Below, piece by piece: positions 1-10,754 of a stretch of DNA of 64,000 nucleotides. The stretch is from Pseudomonas sp. GV085 (GTDB lineage Bacteria > Pseudomonadota > Gammaproteobacteria > Pseudomonadales > Pseudomonadaceae): NCBI RefSeq assembly GCF_003050925.1, contig NZ_QAOV01000019.1, positions 41,435-105,434 of the forward strand, given 5' to 3'. Numbering within the stretch: the stretch's first letter is position 1; the number at the start of each line of letters is the position of its first letter. A model generated the notes under the pieces. That model worked only from the letters and a program-made list of their open reading frames with translations, had not been told where the DNA came from and ran no database searches. Both the position numbers and the translations under genes were made by a program.

Positions 1-454
1 AATTGGCGAATTCGTAGTGATAGCCACTGAACAACGCCAGACGCTTGCCGCTCAGGTCAGCAAAATAGCTTTGCTGTCGATCGGGCAGGCGTTGCGCGAC
101 AAAAATCTCGGCGTCTTCGAGCCCCATGTCGACGGCAGTATGGGGAATGTCTTCCCACCCCCAGGCCGGATTTTCGAAGATGGCCATGTCGACCCGACCC
201 TGTTTGAAGTCACCGAAGCGCCGGGCAATGGACGTGGGCACCAGGGCAAACTGGTAGTCAGTTTGCGACGCATTCAGAGCCTCGACCAGTTGCGGCAGCA
301 ACCCGGTATCGGCCCCGGATTCCGGGCGCACGGTATAGGGCGGAAAGTGCGCGGCACCAATGCGCACCAGCTGCGCAGCCTGGGACGGCATCACCGTTGA
401 CGCTGCAAGCATCGCCAGCAAAAGCTGCGAGGCTGTCCGAATTGGCGAATCCAT
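1..454 (-). CDS. Periplasmic substrate-binding protein, family 3 (3' part outside window)
   Basis: Reading the minus strand from an ATG at 454 gives 151 open codons that run off the left edge. The product starts with a Sec-type signal peptide (hydrophobic LLLAMLAAST stretch, then SQA) and continues as a family 3 extracellular solute-binding domain (VRIGAAHFPPYTV, then GLLPQLVEALNAS and RRFGDFKQGRVDMAIFENP). Such proteins bind amino acids or related small molecules in the periplasm for ABC importers or sensors. No permease gene is visible, so the ligand is unknown. It starts 94 bp downstream of the end of the TetR gene and lies on the same strand. Confidence 0.75.
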   Translation of the reverse strand, partial: MDSPIRTASQLLLAMLAASTVMPSQAAQLVRIGAAHFPPYTVRPESGADTGLLPQLVEALNASQTDYQFALVPTSIARRFGDFKQGRVDMAIFENPAWGWEDIPHTAVDMGLEDAEIFVAQRLPDRQQSYFADLSGKRLALFSGYHYEFAN

Positions 455-547
455 CAAAACAACCCCACTCCCCAATAAAACGACATCAATGCATTCAAGC
501 TAGGCGGTTTTGTCCAGTTAGCCAGTTTAATGCTGGCCAATACAACT

Positions 548-1174
548 TTATTGCCGGTCTTCCAGCACCAGAATCAACGCTTCATCCGCCAACTGATCGA
601 GGCTCATGTTGCCGTCGGCGCGAAACCAGGTGGTGGTCCAGGACAATGCGCCGGTCAGGAACCGCCGAGTGATGAACACATCGCCGCGGATAAACCCGGC
701 GGTCTTGGCTTCGCCCAGTACTTGCAGCCAGATGTCTTCGTAGATATCGCGCAGCGCCAGGACTTTGGCCTGGCCCTCTTCGGACAGCGAGCGCCATTCG
801 TAGACCAGCACGGCCATGGCCTCGCCGCTACCGCCCATGATCGACTGCAATTCACAGCGGATCAGCGCCAGCACCCGCTCGCGCACATTGCCGGCCTCGG
901 CGACGGCCGCACGCATCAACGCGGTGTTGTAGCGTATGGTTTCCTCCATCACGGCGCGCAGGATTTCGTCCTTGCTTTTGAAGTGGTGGAAAATGCTCCC
1001 GGACTGAATACCCACGGCGCCGGCCAGATCGCGCACGGTCGTGCGTTCATAGCCTTTATTGCGGAACAGATGGGCCGCGACTTGCAGCAGCTTGCCACGG
1101 GCGCTGTCCGGGTCGGTCAATTGGCCGTCGTCCACCAATTCACGCATGACCCTCAGGGCTTTTTGCTCGTCCAC
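548..1174 (-). CDS. atuR: TetR-family repressor, AtuR-like
   Basis: A 208-residue TetR/AcrR regulator. The N-terminal helix-turn-helix lies at about residues 44-71 (TTVRDLAGAVGIQSGSIFHH) and is followed by a ligand-binding C-terminal domain. The start is GTG, preceded by TAGGAGA at good spacing. It is divergent from the atu operon, exactly as AtuR is in P. aeruginosa, where it represses the cluster until a terpene-derived inducer is present. Two mirror-image 16-bp palindromic elements lie between the two starts. The assignment rests on family plus gene neighbourhood. The nature of the inducer is inferred. Confidence 0.85.
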   Translation of the reverse strand: MDEQKALRVMRELVDDGQLTDPDSARGKLLQVAAHLFRNKGYERTTVRDLAGAVGIQSGSIFHHFKSKDEILRAVMEETIRYNTALMRAAVAEAGNVRERVLALIRCELQSIMGGSGEAMAVLVYEWRSLSEEGQAKVLALRDIYEDIWLQVLGEAKTAGFIRGDVFITRRFLTGALSWTTTWFRADGNMSLDQLADEALILVLEDRQ

Positions 1175-1261
1175 CCGTTATCTCCTACAGTCGATCTATC
1201 AATAACGCCGATCCCCCGAAAACACCGGAGTTGCGCGGGCAATTTAAGCTCATGGATGCAA

Positions 1262-1277
1262 CCAAGCAAGCGCTTGG
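1262..1277. promoter_or_regulatory. Candidate AtuR operator, copy 1
   Basis: CCAAGCAAGCGCTTGG contains the perfect palindrome CAAGCGCTTG. It is the exact reverse complement of a second element 43 bp downstream. In P. aeruginosa, AtuR binds inverted repeats in the atuR-atuA intergenic region, so these are the natural candidate sites. The motif is seen directly; binding is inferred. Confidence 0.7.
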
Positions 1278-1304
1278 GCAGAAGATAACCAAGTCATTTA
1301 CAAA

Positions 1305-1320
1305 CCAAGCGCTTGCTTGG
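1305..1320. promoter_or_regulatory. Candidate AtuR operator, copy 2
   Basis: CCAAGCGCTTGCTTGG is the exact reverse complement of the element at 1262-1277 and ends 31 bp before the atuA start codon. This position would let a bound repressor block the atuA promoter or early transcript. Confidence 0.7.
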
Positions 1321-1351
1321 TAATGTCGACGCACTTCGGTTGGAGGTGGCT

Positions 1352-3154
1352 ATGGAATGGACTGCGCCTAAAACAATTCGCATCGGTTGCGCCAGCGCCT
1401 TCTGGGGCGATACCTCGACCGCTGCCGCGCAACTCGTGGAACACGGGCATCTGGACTACCTGGTCTTCGATTACCTGGCCGAAATCACCCTGTCGATCAT
1501 GGCCGGCGCGCGGATGAAAGATCCTCAGGCCGGCTATGCGGGCGACTTCATCGAAGTGCTCGCGCCCTTGCTGCCACAACTCGCACAGCAGAACATCCGG
1601 GTCATCAGCAATGCCGGCGGGGTCAATCCCCAAGCCTGCGCCGCCGCCCTGCAAGCGGCCTGCGACAAGGCCGGGGTGGCGCTGAAGATCGCCGTGCTGC
1701 TGGGGGACGACCTTCAGCCGCAATTCAAACAGCTGCGCGACCTGGGCATTCATGAAATGTTCAGCGGCGCGCCCCTGCCATCGATGTGCCTCTCGACCAA
1801 CGCCTACCTCGGCGCACCCGGTATTGTCGAAGCCCTGCGCCTGGGGGCGGACATCGTGATCACCGGGCGCGTGGTCGACAGTGCGGTGGTCAGCGCTGCG
1901 CTGGTGCATGAGTTCGGCTGGTCGTGGCACGACTACGACAAGCTCGCCCAGGCGGCATTGGCCGGGCACATCATCGAATGCGGCGCCCAATGCACGGGCG
2001 GCAACTTCACGGATTGGCGCGACGTCCCCGACTACGAACACATCGGCTTTCCCATCGTCGAAGTCAGCGCCGACAGCCAGTTCATCGTCAGCAAACCCGA
2101 AGGTACCGGCGGGCTGGTCACGCCACTGACGGTGGGCGAACAGATGCTGTACGAAATCGGTGACCCCCGGGCATATCTGCTGCCCGATGTGGTGTGCGAC
2201 TTCACTCAGGTCAAACTGCTGCAACAAGGCAAGAACGCAGTGCAGGTGCACGGCGCCAAAGGCCTGCCGCCAACCGCACAATACAAGGTCAGCGCCACCT
2301 GCCCCGATGGTTTTCGCTGCACCGCCAGTTGCCTGATTGCCGGCATCGATGCCGTCGACAAGGCGCGACGAGTCAGCGATGCGATCATCAACAAGACCTC
2401 GGAAATGTTCCGCCAGCGTGGCTGGGCACCCTACAGCGACGTGAGTATCGAGTTGCTGGGCAGCGAGGCCACCTACGGCCCCCACGGCCAGCGTCAGGAC
2501 ACCCGCGAAGTGGTGATAAAGCTCGCGGTGCGCCATCCGGACAAGCAGGCCTTGATCGTGTTCTCCCGGGAAATCGCCCAGGCCGCCACCGGCATGGCGC
2601 CGGGGCTGACCGGCATTGTCGGTGGCCGGCCGACGGTGTATCCGCTGATCCGGCTGTTCTCGTTCCTGATCGACAAAACCGCCTGCACGCTGGACATTGA
2701 TTGCATGGGCCAGCACCACCGGTGTGCCCTGCCCGCCCTCGATGTGCTCGACCCGCTGGACCTGCCAGCCGCGCTCGCACCACCGAAACCGACGGGCCTG
2801 GCCGACTCCAGCGTGGCCCTGGTCAAACTGGCGGTCGCCCGTTCCGGCGACAAGGGCAACCACAGCAACATCGGCGTCATGGCCCGCGAGCCCGAGTTCC
2901 TGCCATGGATCGCCGAAGCCTTGACCCCGGAAGTGATCGTCGACTGGATGGGCCACGTTCTCGATCCCATCCACGGGCGAGTCGAACGCTGGTACTTGCC
3001 CGCCAGCCACAGCCTGAATTTCCTGCTGGAAAACGCCCTCGGCGGCGGCGGTGTCGCCAGCTTGCGAATCGATCCGCAAGGCAAAGCCTTCGCCCAGCAA
3101 CTGCTGGAAATCCAGATTCCGGTGCCGCAGCGCATCGCCGACCAGTTCAACTAG
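1352..3154 (+). CDS. atuA: Acyclic terpene utilization protein AtuA
   Basis: A 600-residue protein of the AtuA (DUF1446) family, first gene of the terpene operon. I chose the ATG at 1352 because GGAGG lies just upstream; an in-frame TTG at 1313 would overlap the second operator. The N-terminal part (TIRIGCASAFWGDT, then VISNAGGVNPQACAAALQ) is the family hallmark, and the C-terminal third has a separate conserved domain (VKLAVARSGDKGNHSNIGVM). AtuA is required for citronellol/geraniol breakdown in P. aeruginosa, but its exact reaction is not firmly known. The next gene starts 12 bp later. Confidence 0.9.
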   Translation: MEWTAPKTIRIGCASAFWGDTSTAAAQLVEHGHLDYLVFDYLAEITLSIMAGARMKDPQAGYAGDFIEVLAPLLPQLAQQNIRVISNAGGVNPQACAAALQAACDKAGVALKIAVLLGDDLQPQFKQLRDLGIHEMFSGAPLPSMCLSTNAYLGAPGIVEALRLGADIVITGRVVDSAVVSAALVHEFGWSWHDYDKLAQAALAGHIIECGAQCTGGNFTDWRDVPDYEHIGFPIVEVSADSQFIVSKPEGTGGLVTPLTVGEQMLYEIGDPRAYLLPDVVCDFTQVKLLQQGKNAVQVHGAKGLPPTAQYKVSATCPDGFRCTASCLIAGIDAVDKARRVSDAIINKTSEMFRQRGWAPYSDVSIELLGSEATYGPHGQRQDTREVVIKLAVRHPDKQALIVFSREIAQAATGMAPGLTGIVGGRPTVYPLIRLFSFLIDKTACTLDIDCMGQHHRCALPALDVLDPLDLPAALAPPKPTGLADSSVALVKLAVARSGDKGNHSNIGVMAREPEFLPWIAEALTPEVIVDWMGHVLDPIHGRVERWYLPASHSLNFLLENALGGGGVASLRIDPQGKAFAQQLLEIQIPVPQRIADQFN

Positions 3155-3166
3155 AGGATTGCCGCC

Positions 3167-4036
3167 ATGGCCTACGATTCGATTTTCAAAGCCGATTTGT
3201 TTGCCGGCCAAAACATCATCGTCACCGGCGGTGGCAGTGGCATCGGCCGCTGCACCGCCCACGAACTGGCGGCCCTCGGCGCCCATGTGCTGCTGGTCGG
3301 GCGCAAGGCCGACAAGCTGAAAACCGTTGCAGCGGAGATCGCCGAAGACGGCGGCAAGGCCGATTGGGCGGTTTGCGACATCCGCGAGGAAGAACCGGTG
3401 GAGCACCTGGTCAGCGAATTGATTCGCAAGCATGGCCCCATTCATGGCCTGGTCAATAATGCGGGCGGGCAGTACCCCTCGCCCCTGGCCTCGATCAATC
3501 AGAAGGGGTTCGAAACCGTGATGCGCACCAATCTGGTGGGCGGTTTCCTGATGGCCCGGGAAGTGTTCAACCAGTCCATGAGCAAGCACGGCGGCGCGAT
3601 CGTCAACATGCTCGCCGACATGTGGGGCGGCATGCCCGGTATGGGTCACTCCGGCGCGGCACGTTCGGGCATGGACAACCTGACCAAGACCGCTGCGTAC
3701 GAATGGGGTCATGCCGGGGTGCGGGTCAACGCCGTGGCGCCGGGCTGGATTGCCTCCAGCGGCATGGACACCTACGAAGGCGCCTTCAAGGCTGCGATTC
3801 CGACGTTGCGCGAACACGTGCCGCTCAAGCGCATCGGCACCGAATCGGAAGTCAGCGCGGCGATTGTATTCCTGCTCAGCCCGGCAGCAGCGTTCGTCAG
3901 CGGCGCCACCTTGCGCATCGACGGCGCCGCCAGCCTCGGCGGGCGCGCCTGGCCGATTCACAAGGCAACCAACAGCACGTCGTATAACGGCTTCCATCGC
4001 GCCTACGTACCAGACGTGTTGAAGGACAAGGAATAA
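3167..4036 (+). CDS. atuB: SDR-family protein AtuB
   Basis: A 289-residue short-chain dehydrogenase/reductase. The nucleotide-binding motif TGGGSGIG is at residues 20-27 and NNAG at 97-100. The usual Tyr-xxx-Lys catalytic pair is absent: the aligned region reads HSGAARSGMDNLTK, placing Ser162 and Arg166 where Tyr and Lys normally sit. The dienoyl-CoA-reductase-like branch of the SDRs also lacks the tyrosine, so a CoA-thioester substrate is plausible. It sits between atuA and atuC with 12-bp and 3-bp gaps. It probably acts in terpene catabolism, though the step is unassigned. Confidence 0.85.
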   Translation: MAYDSIFKADLFAGQNIIVTGGGSGIGRCTAHELAALGAHVLLVGRKADKLKTVAAEIAEDGGKADWAVCDIREEEPVEHLVSELIRKHGPIHGLVNNAGGQYPSPLASINQKGFETVMRTNLVGGFLMAREVFNQSMSKHGGAIVNMLADMWGGMPGMGHSGAARSGMDNLTKTAAYEWGHAGVRVNAVAPGWIASSGMDTYEGAFKAAIPTLREHVPLKRIGTESEVSAAIVFLLSPAAAFVSGATLRIDGAASLGGRAWPIHKATNSTSYNGFHRAYVPDVLKDKE

Positions 4037-4039
4037 CCC

Positions 4040-5656
4040 ATGCCGGTGATTCAGTCGTTACTCGATCCCCACAGCGAGCCGTTCGCCCGGAACCGCGCGG
4101 CGATGCTGAGCGCCATCGAGCAAGTTCGCGTGCTCGAACAGAACCTGCTGAACAAGGCTGCCGAAGCCAAACCCAGGTTCGAAAAACGCGGTCAATTATT
4201 GCCCCGTGAACGCCTCAATCTACTGTTGGACCCCGGCGCGCCGTTTCTTGAACTGGCGAGCCTGGCCGGCTACAAGCTGCACGACGACAAGGACGGCAGC
4301 TGCGCCGGTGGCGGCTTGATCGCCGGTATCGGTTACGTATCCGGCGTGCGCGTGCTGGTGGTGGCGAACAACAGCGCGATCAGGGGCGGAACCATCTCCC
4401 CCAGCGGTTTGAAAAAATCCCTGCGCCTGCAACAGATCGCCATGGAAAACAAACTGCCGGTGATCACCCTCGCCGAAAGCGGCGGTGCCAACCTCAATTA
4501 CGCGGCGGAGATTTTCGTCGAAGGCGCACGCAGCTTTGCCAATCAGGCGCGGATGTCGGCCATGGGGTTGCCGCAGATCACTGTGGTGCACGGCTCGGCC
4601 ACGGCGGGCGGTGCCTATCAGCCGGGGCTGTCGGATTACGTGGTGGTGGTGCGCGGCAAGGCCAAGCTGTTTCTCGCCGGCCCGCCACTGCTCAAGGCCG
4701 CCACCGGAGAAGTCGCGACCGATGAGGAACTGGGCGGCGCCGAGATGCACGCACAAACCGCCGGTACCGCCGAATACCTGGCTGAAAACGACGCCGACGG
4801 TGTGCGTCAGGTGCGCGAGATCGTCGCCTTGCTGCCGTGGAACGAGCAGTTACCCCGACTCCCCGAACGTCGCTGGGAGGAGCCGCTCTACCCTATCGAC
4901 GAACTGCTGGGCCTGATCCCGGATGACCCGAAAAAACCCTACGATGTGCGCGAAATCATCGCCCGGATTGCCGACGCTTCAAACTTTCTTGAGTTCAAGG
5001 GCGAATTCGATCATCAGACTGTGTGCGGTCATCTGAAAATTCAGGGCCGCGCCTGTGGCTTCATCGGCAACAACGGCCCGATCACGCCAAAAGGCGCGAG
5101 CAAGGCCGCGCAGTTCATCCAGCTGTGCGACCAGAGCCGCACGCCGCTGCTGTTTTTCCACAACACCACCGGGTTCATGGTCGGCACCGAATCGGAACAG
5201 CAAGGCGTGATCAAGCACGGCGCGAAGATGATCCAGGCAGTGGCCAACGCCCGGGTGCCGAAGCTGACCATCGTCGTCGGTGGCTCCTATGGCGCGGGCA
5301 ACTATGCGATGTGCGGACGCGGCCTTGACCCGCGCTTCATCTTCGCCTGGCCCAACAGCCGCACCGCCGTGATGGGCGGTGCACAAGCGGGCAAAGTGCT
5401 GCGCATCGTCACCGAGGCCAAACAGGCCAAGGACGGCCTGGTGCCCGATCCGAAAATGCTCGACATGCTCGAACAGGTCACCGCGCAGAAACTCGACAGC
5501 CAGTCCACGGCGCTCTACGGCAGCGCCAATCTGTGGGACGACGGATTGATCGACCCGCGCGATACCCGGACTTTGCTCGGTTACTTGCTGGACATCTGTC
5601 ACGAGGCCGAGGTGCGGCCATTGCAAGCCAACAGTTTTGGCGTAGCCCGCTTCTAA
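4040..5656 (+). CDS. atuC: Geranyl-CoA carboxylase, carboxyltransferase (beta) subunit
   Basis: A 538-residue biotin-dependent acyl-CoA carboxyltransferase. The two crotonase-fold halves are visible: the N half with ESGGANLNYAAEIF and GSATAGGAYQPG, and the C half with NNGPITPKGASKAAQF, HNTTGFMVG and GGSYGAGNYAMCGR. Together with AtuF it forms geranyl-CoA carboxylase, which carboxylates cis-geranyl-CoA at the gamma-methyl group. The close paralogue is the methylcrotonyl-CoA carboxylase beta subunit. The atuA/B/D/E/F context favours the geranyl enzyme. Confidence 0.88.
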   Translation: MPVIQSLLDPHSEPFARNRAAMLSAIEQVRVLEQNLLNKAAEAKPRFEKRGQLLPRERLNLLLDPGAPFLELASLAGYKLHDDKDGSCAGGGLIAGIGYVSGVRVLVVANNSAIRGGTISPSGLKKSLRLQQIAMENKLPVITLAESGGANLNYAAEIFVEGARSFANQARMSAMGLPQITVVHGSATAGGAYQPGLSDYVVVVRGKAKLFLAGPPLLKAATGEVATDEELGGAEMHAQTAGTAEYLAENDADGVRQVREIVALLPWNEQLPRLPERRWEEPLYPIDELLGLIPDDPKKPYDVREIIARIADASNFLEFKGEFDHQTVCGHLKIQGRACGFIGNNGPITPKGASKAAQFIQLCDQSRTPLLFFHNTTGFMVGTESEQQGVIKHGAKMIQAVANARVPKLTIVVGGSYGAGNYAMCGRGLDPRFIFAWPNSRTAVMGGAQAGKVLRIVTEAKQAKDGLVPDPKMLDMLEQVTAQKLDSQSTALYGSANLWDDGLIDPRDTRTLLGYLLDICHEAEVRPLQANSFGVARF

Positions 5657-5681
5657 GGGCGATCAGAGGAGAACAATAAAA

Positions 5682-6839
5682 ATGATCTTCACCCAGGAAC
5701 ACGAAGCACTGCGCCGCACCGTGCACCAATTCGTCGAGCACGAGATCAACCCGCACGTCGAGGAATGGGAAAAGGCCGGGCGCTTCCCCATCCACGACAT
5801 CTTCCGCAAGGCCGGCGACCTCGGTTTGTTGGGTATTTCCAAACCGGAAAAATTCGGCGGCATGGGGCTCGACTACAGCTATTCGATCGTCGCGGCCGAA
5901 GAGTTCGGCACCATTCATTGCGGCGGCATCCCGATGTCCATCGGCGTGCAGACCGACATGTGCACACCCGCCCTGGCACGGTTCGGCTCCGATGAGTTGC
6001 GCGAGGAATTCCTGCGCCCGGCCATCAGCGGCGAGCAGGTCGGCTGCATCGGTGTCTCCGAAGTCGGCGCCGGTTCTGACGTTGCCGGATTGAAAACCAC
6101 TGCGCGCAAGGACGGCGACGATTATGTGATCAACGGCAGCAAGATGTGGATCACCAACTCGCCGAGCGCCGACTTCATCTGCCTGCTGGCCAACACCTCG
6201 GACGACAAACCGCATATCAACAAGTCGCTGATCATGGTGCCGATGAACACACCGGGCATCAGCCTCAGCTCGCACCTGGACAAGCTCGGCATGCGCAGCT
6301 CGGAAACCGCCCAGGTATTTTTCGACAATGTGCGTGTACCGCAGCGCAACCGCATCGGTCATGAAGGTGCGGGGTTCATGATGCAGATGCTGCAGTTCCA
6401 GGAGGAACGCCTGTTCGGTGCGGCCAACATGATCAAAGGCCTGGAGTACTGTGTCGACAGCACCATCGAATACTGCAAGGAGCGCAAGACCTTCGGCAAC
6501 GCGCTGATCGACAATCAGGTGATCCACTTCCGCCTGGCGGAACTGCAAACCGAAATCGAATGCCTGCGGGCACTGGTCTATCAGGCCACCGAGCAGTACA
6601 TCAAAGGCCAGGACGTCACGCGCCTGGCCTCCATGGCCAAGCTCAAGGCCGGGCGGCTGGGCCGCGAAGTCAGTGACAGTTGCCTGCAATACTGGGGTGG
6701 CATGGGCTTCATGTGGGACAACCCGGTGGCCCGGGCTTACCGTGACGTGAGGCTGGTATCGATCGGCGGCGGTGCCGACGAAATCATGCTGGGGATCATC
6801 TGCAAACTCATGGGCATTCTGCCGGGGAAAAAGAAATGA
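5682..6839 (+). CDS. atuD: Citronellyl-CoA dehydrogenase
   Basis: A 385-residue FAD-dependent acyl-CoA dehydrogenase. It has the N-terminal helical domain, the signature GCIGVSEVGAGSDVAGLKTT and a C-terminal helical domain with YWGGMGFMWDNPVARAYRD. It should oxidise citronellyl-CoA to cis-geranyl-CoA, feeding the AtuC/AtuF carboxylase. A GAGGAGAAC ribosome site lies before the ATG. Its last codons overlap the atuE start by 4 bp, which suggests translational coupling. Confidence 0.87.
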   Translation: MIFTQEHEALRRTVHQFVEHEINPHVEEWEKAGRFPIHDIFRKAGDLGLLGISKPEKFGGMGLDYSYSIVAAEEFGTIHCGGIPMSIGVQTDMCTPALARFGSDELREEFLRPAISGEQVGCIGVSEVGAGSDVAGLKTTARKDGDDYVINGSKMWITNSPSADFICLLANTSDDKPHINKSLIMVPMNTPGISLSSHLDKLGMRSSETAQVFFDNVRVPQRNRIGHEGAGFMMQMLQFQEERLFGAANMIKGLEYCVDSTIEYCKERKTFGNALIDNQVIHFRLAELQTEIECLRALVYQATEQYIKGQDVTRLASMAKLKAGRLGREVSDSCLQYWGGMGFMWDNPVARAYRDVRLVSIGGGADEIMLGIICKLMGILPGKKK

Positions 6840-7633
6840 ACAACCTGCCGGTTTGCCAGACCTTGTTGCTGGAACTGCACAACGGTGTGTTGCACATCAC
6901 CCTCAACCGCCCGGAATGCCGCAATGCGATGAGCTTGCAGATGGTCGCCGAGTTGCGCTCGGTGCTGGCAGCCGTGCGCGATGACCGAGGCGTCCGAGCC
7001 TTGGTGATCGGCGGTGCCGGCGGTCACTTTTGCGCTGGCGGCGATCTCAAGGATATGGCCAACACCCGTACTCAGGGTTCGAGCGCACACCGCGACTTGA
7101 ATCGGTTGTTCGGTGCACTGCTGCAAGAGGTGCAACACGCGCCACAAGTGGTGATCACGGTGTTGCAAGGCACGGTGCTTGGCGGTGGTTTCGGCCTGGC
7201 CTGTGTCAGCGACATCGCCATGGCCGATCACCAGGCGCAATTCGGCCTGCCGGAAACCAGCCTCGGCCTGCTGCCGGCGCAGATCGCGCCGTTCGTGGTG
7301 CAGCGTATCGGTTTGACCCAGGCCCGAAGACTGGCCCTGACCGCGGCCCGCTTTGATGGCAACCAGGCGCGCCGCATGGGGCTGGTGCATTTTGTCGAGC
7401 ATGATCCGCAGGCCCTGGCCGAGCGTCTCGATGAGGTGTTGGCCCATGTGTTGTGTTGTGCGCCCGAGGCGAATGCGATGACCAAGAAACTCTTGCTGGC
7501 AAGCGCTGGGCAGCCCTCGGATGAGTTGCTGGATCAAGCGGCTCAATGGTTCAGCGAAGCGGTGACCGGGGCGGAAGGCGTCGAGGGAACGATGGCTTTC
7601 GTGCAAAAGCGTAAACCGGGGTGGGCCATTTAA
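6836..7633 (+). CDS. atuE: Isohexenylglutaconyl-CoA hydratase
   Basis: A 265-residue crotonase-superfamily protein. The oxyanion-hole region is seen in GGAGGHFCAGGDLKDMA and in VLGGGFGLACVSDIAMA, with the GLPETSLGLLP motif after it. In the atu pathway AtuE hydrates isohexenylglutaconyl-CoA, the product of geranyl-CoA carboxylase. The start overlaps the end of atuD (ATGA). It is followed by a REP hairpin before atuF. Confidence 0.87.
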   Translation: MNNLPVCQTLLLELHNGVLHITLNRPECRNAMSLQMVAELRSVLAAVRDDRGVRALVIGGAGGHFCAGGDLKDMANTRTQGSSAHRDLNRLFGALLQEVQHAPQVVITVLQGTVLGGGFGLACVSDIAMADHQAQFGLPETSLGLLPAQIAPFVVQRIGLTQARRLALTAARFDGNQARRMGLVHFVEHDPQALAERLDEVLAHVLCCAPEANAMTKKLLLASAGQPSDELLDQAAQWFSEAVTGAEGVEGTMAFVQKRKPGWAI

Positions 7634-7636
7634 AAA

Positions 7637-7703
7637 CTTCGCGAGCAGGCTCGCTCCCACATTTGAAATGCATTCCCCTGTGGGAGCGAGCCTGCTCGCG
7701 AAG
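7637..7703. repeat. REP doublet (inverted pair) inside atu operon
   Basis: Two perfect 24-base arms, 7637-7660 and 7680-7703, are reverse complements around a 19-base spacer. The arms carry the Pseudomonas REP core GCGAGCAGGCTCGCTCCCAC. The element fills the gap between atuE and atuF and would fold into a strong hairpin in the operon transcript, possibly affecting mRNA stability or atuF level. Confidence 0.9.
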
Positions 7704-7741
7704 AGGCCAGCACTTTCACCGCACAATTCGAGAGACGCCCC

Positions 7742-9703
<1,962 letters not shown>

Positions 9704-9773
9704 GCCGCTAGGCGGAACCGCCGGGTTTGGCTACGCTCAAACCCTACAGGACGCGGATACCAGGAAACCTGCA

Positions 9774-10316
9774 ATGCCTCACTGGCTGGTCATTGATCTG
9801 GAGGCCACCACCGATGAAGGTGGTTGGCCCGTAACGGATATGGAAATCATTGAAATCGGCGCCACCCTGGTGGACCGCAAGGGACGCGAACTGGACCAGT
9901 TCCAGCGCTTCGTCCGGCCCTCGCGACGGCCGTTGCTGACGCCGTTTTGCCGCGAGCTGACGCACATTACCCAAGCCAATATCGATGCCGCGCAACCGCT
10001 GGGCGAAGTCTGGCCGGCATTTGAACGCTGGCTCGGCCAACACCACACACGACTTGAGGGCTGGGCCAGTTGGGGCGATTACGATCGCAAACAATTGCTT
10101 CAGGATTGGCAGCAACTGGGACTCGCCAGCATGCTGGCCAACGTGCCGCACATGAACCTCAAACAGCGCTTTGCCAAGGCCCGACGCCTGGAACGTCCGC
10201 TGGGGTTGAACGGCGCCTTGCAACTGGCCGGCCTGCAGTTCACCGGCCAGCAACACCGGGCGCTGGAAGATGCGCGCAATACCGCACGCCTGCTGCCGCT
10301 GGTTCTGCCGCTTTAG
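9774..10316 (+). CDS. DEDD-family 3'-5' exonuclease (KapD/ERI1-like)
   Basis: A 180-residue single-domain exonuclease. The acidic motifs of the DEDD fold are visible: VIDLEATTDEGG near the N-terminus (Asp8, Glu10), the middle ASWGDYDRKQL, and HRALEDARNTARL at the end. The family includes KapD and ERI1-type RNA exonucleases that trim RNA or DNA ends with two metal ions. It stands alone between atuF and ppnP, and its cellular substrate cannot be told from the sequence. Confidence 0.8.
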   Translation: MPHWLVIDLEATTDEGGWPVTDMEIIEIGATLVDRKGRELDQFQRFVRPSRRPLLTPFCRELTHITQANIDAAQPLGEVWPAFERWLGQHHTRLEGWASWGDYDRKQLLQDWQQLGLASMLANVPHMNLKQRFAKARRLERPLGLNGALQLAGLQFTGQQHRALEDARNTARLLPLVLPL

Positions 10317-10385
10317 ACAGGTGACGACGCCAAGAGCCTTGTGCATACTGGCCGGCCCTTTTTAGCCCTTTTCGAGGAATCGCCC

Positions 10386-10670
10386 ATGTTTAAAGTCAAC
10401 GAGTACTTCGACGGCACCGTCAAGTCGATCGCCTTTGGCACCGCAGAAGGTCCAGCGACCATCGGCGTCATGGCTCCGGGCGAGTACGAATTCGGCACCA
10501 GCCAGCGTGAAATCATGCACGTGGTCAGCGGTGCACTGACCGTCAGGCTGCCGGACAGCAGCGACTGGGAAACCTTCGCTGCCGGCAGCCAGTTCAATGT
10601 GCCGGCCAACAGCAAGTTCCAGCTGAAAGTGGCCGTCGACACTGCCTACCTGTGCGAATACCGCGGCTAA
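10386..10670 (+). CDS. ppnP: Pyrimidine/purine nucleoside phosphorylase
   Basis: A 94-residue cupin-fold protein, the same length as E. coli PpnP (YaiE). The ATG at 10386 (MFKVNEYFDGTVKSIAF) is chosen over an upstream in-frame start because CGAGGAATCGCCC precedes it and the protein then matches family length. The family cleaves several nucleosides with phosphate for nucleobase salvage. A strong terminator hairpin follows. Confidence 0.87.
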   Translation: MFKVNEYFDGTVKSIAFGTAEGPATIGVMAPGEYEFGTSQREIMHVVSGALTVRLPDSSDWETFAAGSQFNVPANSKFQLKVAVDTAYLCEYRG

Positions 10671-10707
10671 GCCTGCGCGGCCTCAACCAAAAAAAGTCGC
10701 CGCAATA

Positions 10708-10742
10708 AAAATGCCCGTGTTTTTCGACACGGGCATTTTTAT
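10708..10742. terminator. Bidirectional rho-independent terminator
   Basis: A stem of GCCCGTGT pairing with ACACGGGC, flanked by A-run and T-run, lies between ppnP (plus) and the MOSC gene (minus). It can serve both strands. Confidence 0.85.
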
Positions 10743-10754
10743 TTCTGCGCAAAG

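Noticed and set aside
1298..3997. 899-residue open frame on the minus strand
   Set aside because: It is the antisense of atuA and atuB, rich in His/Gln/Ala as expected from high-GC third-position bias, with no domain, and the genes opposite are well supported.
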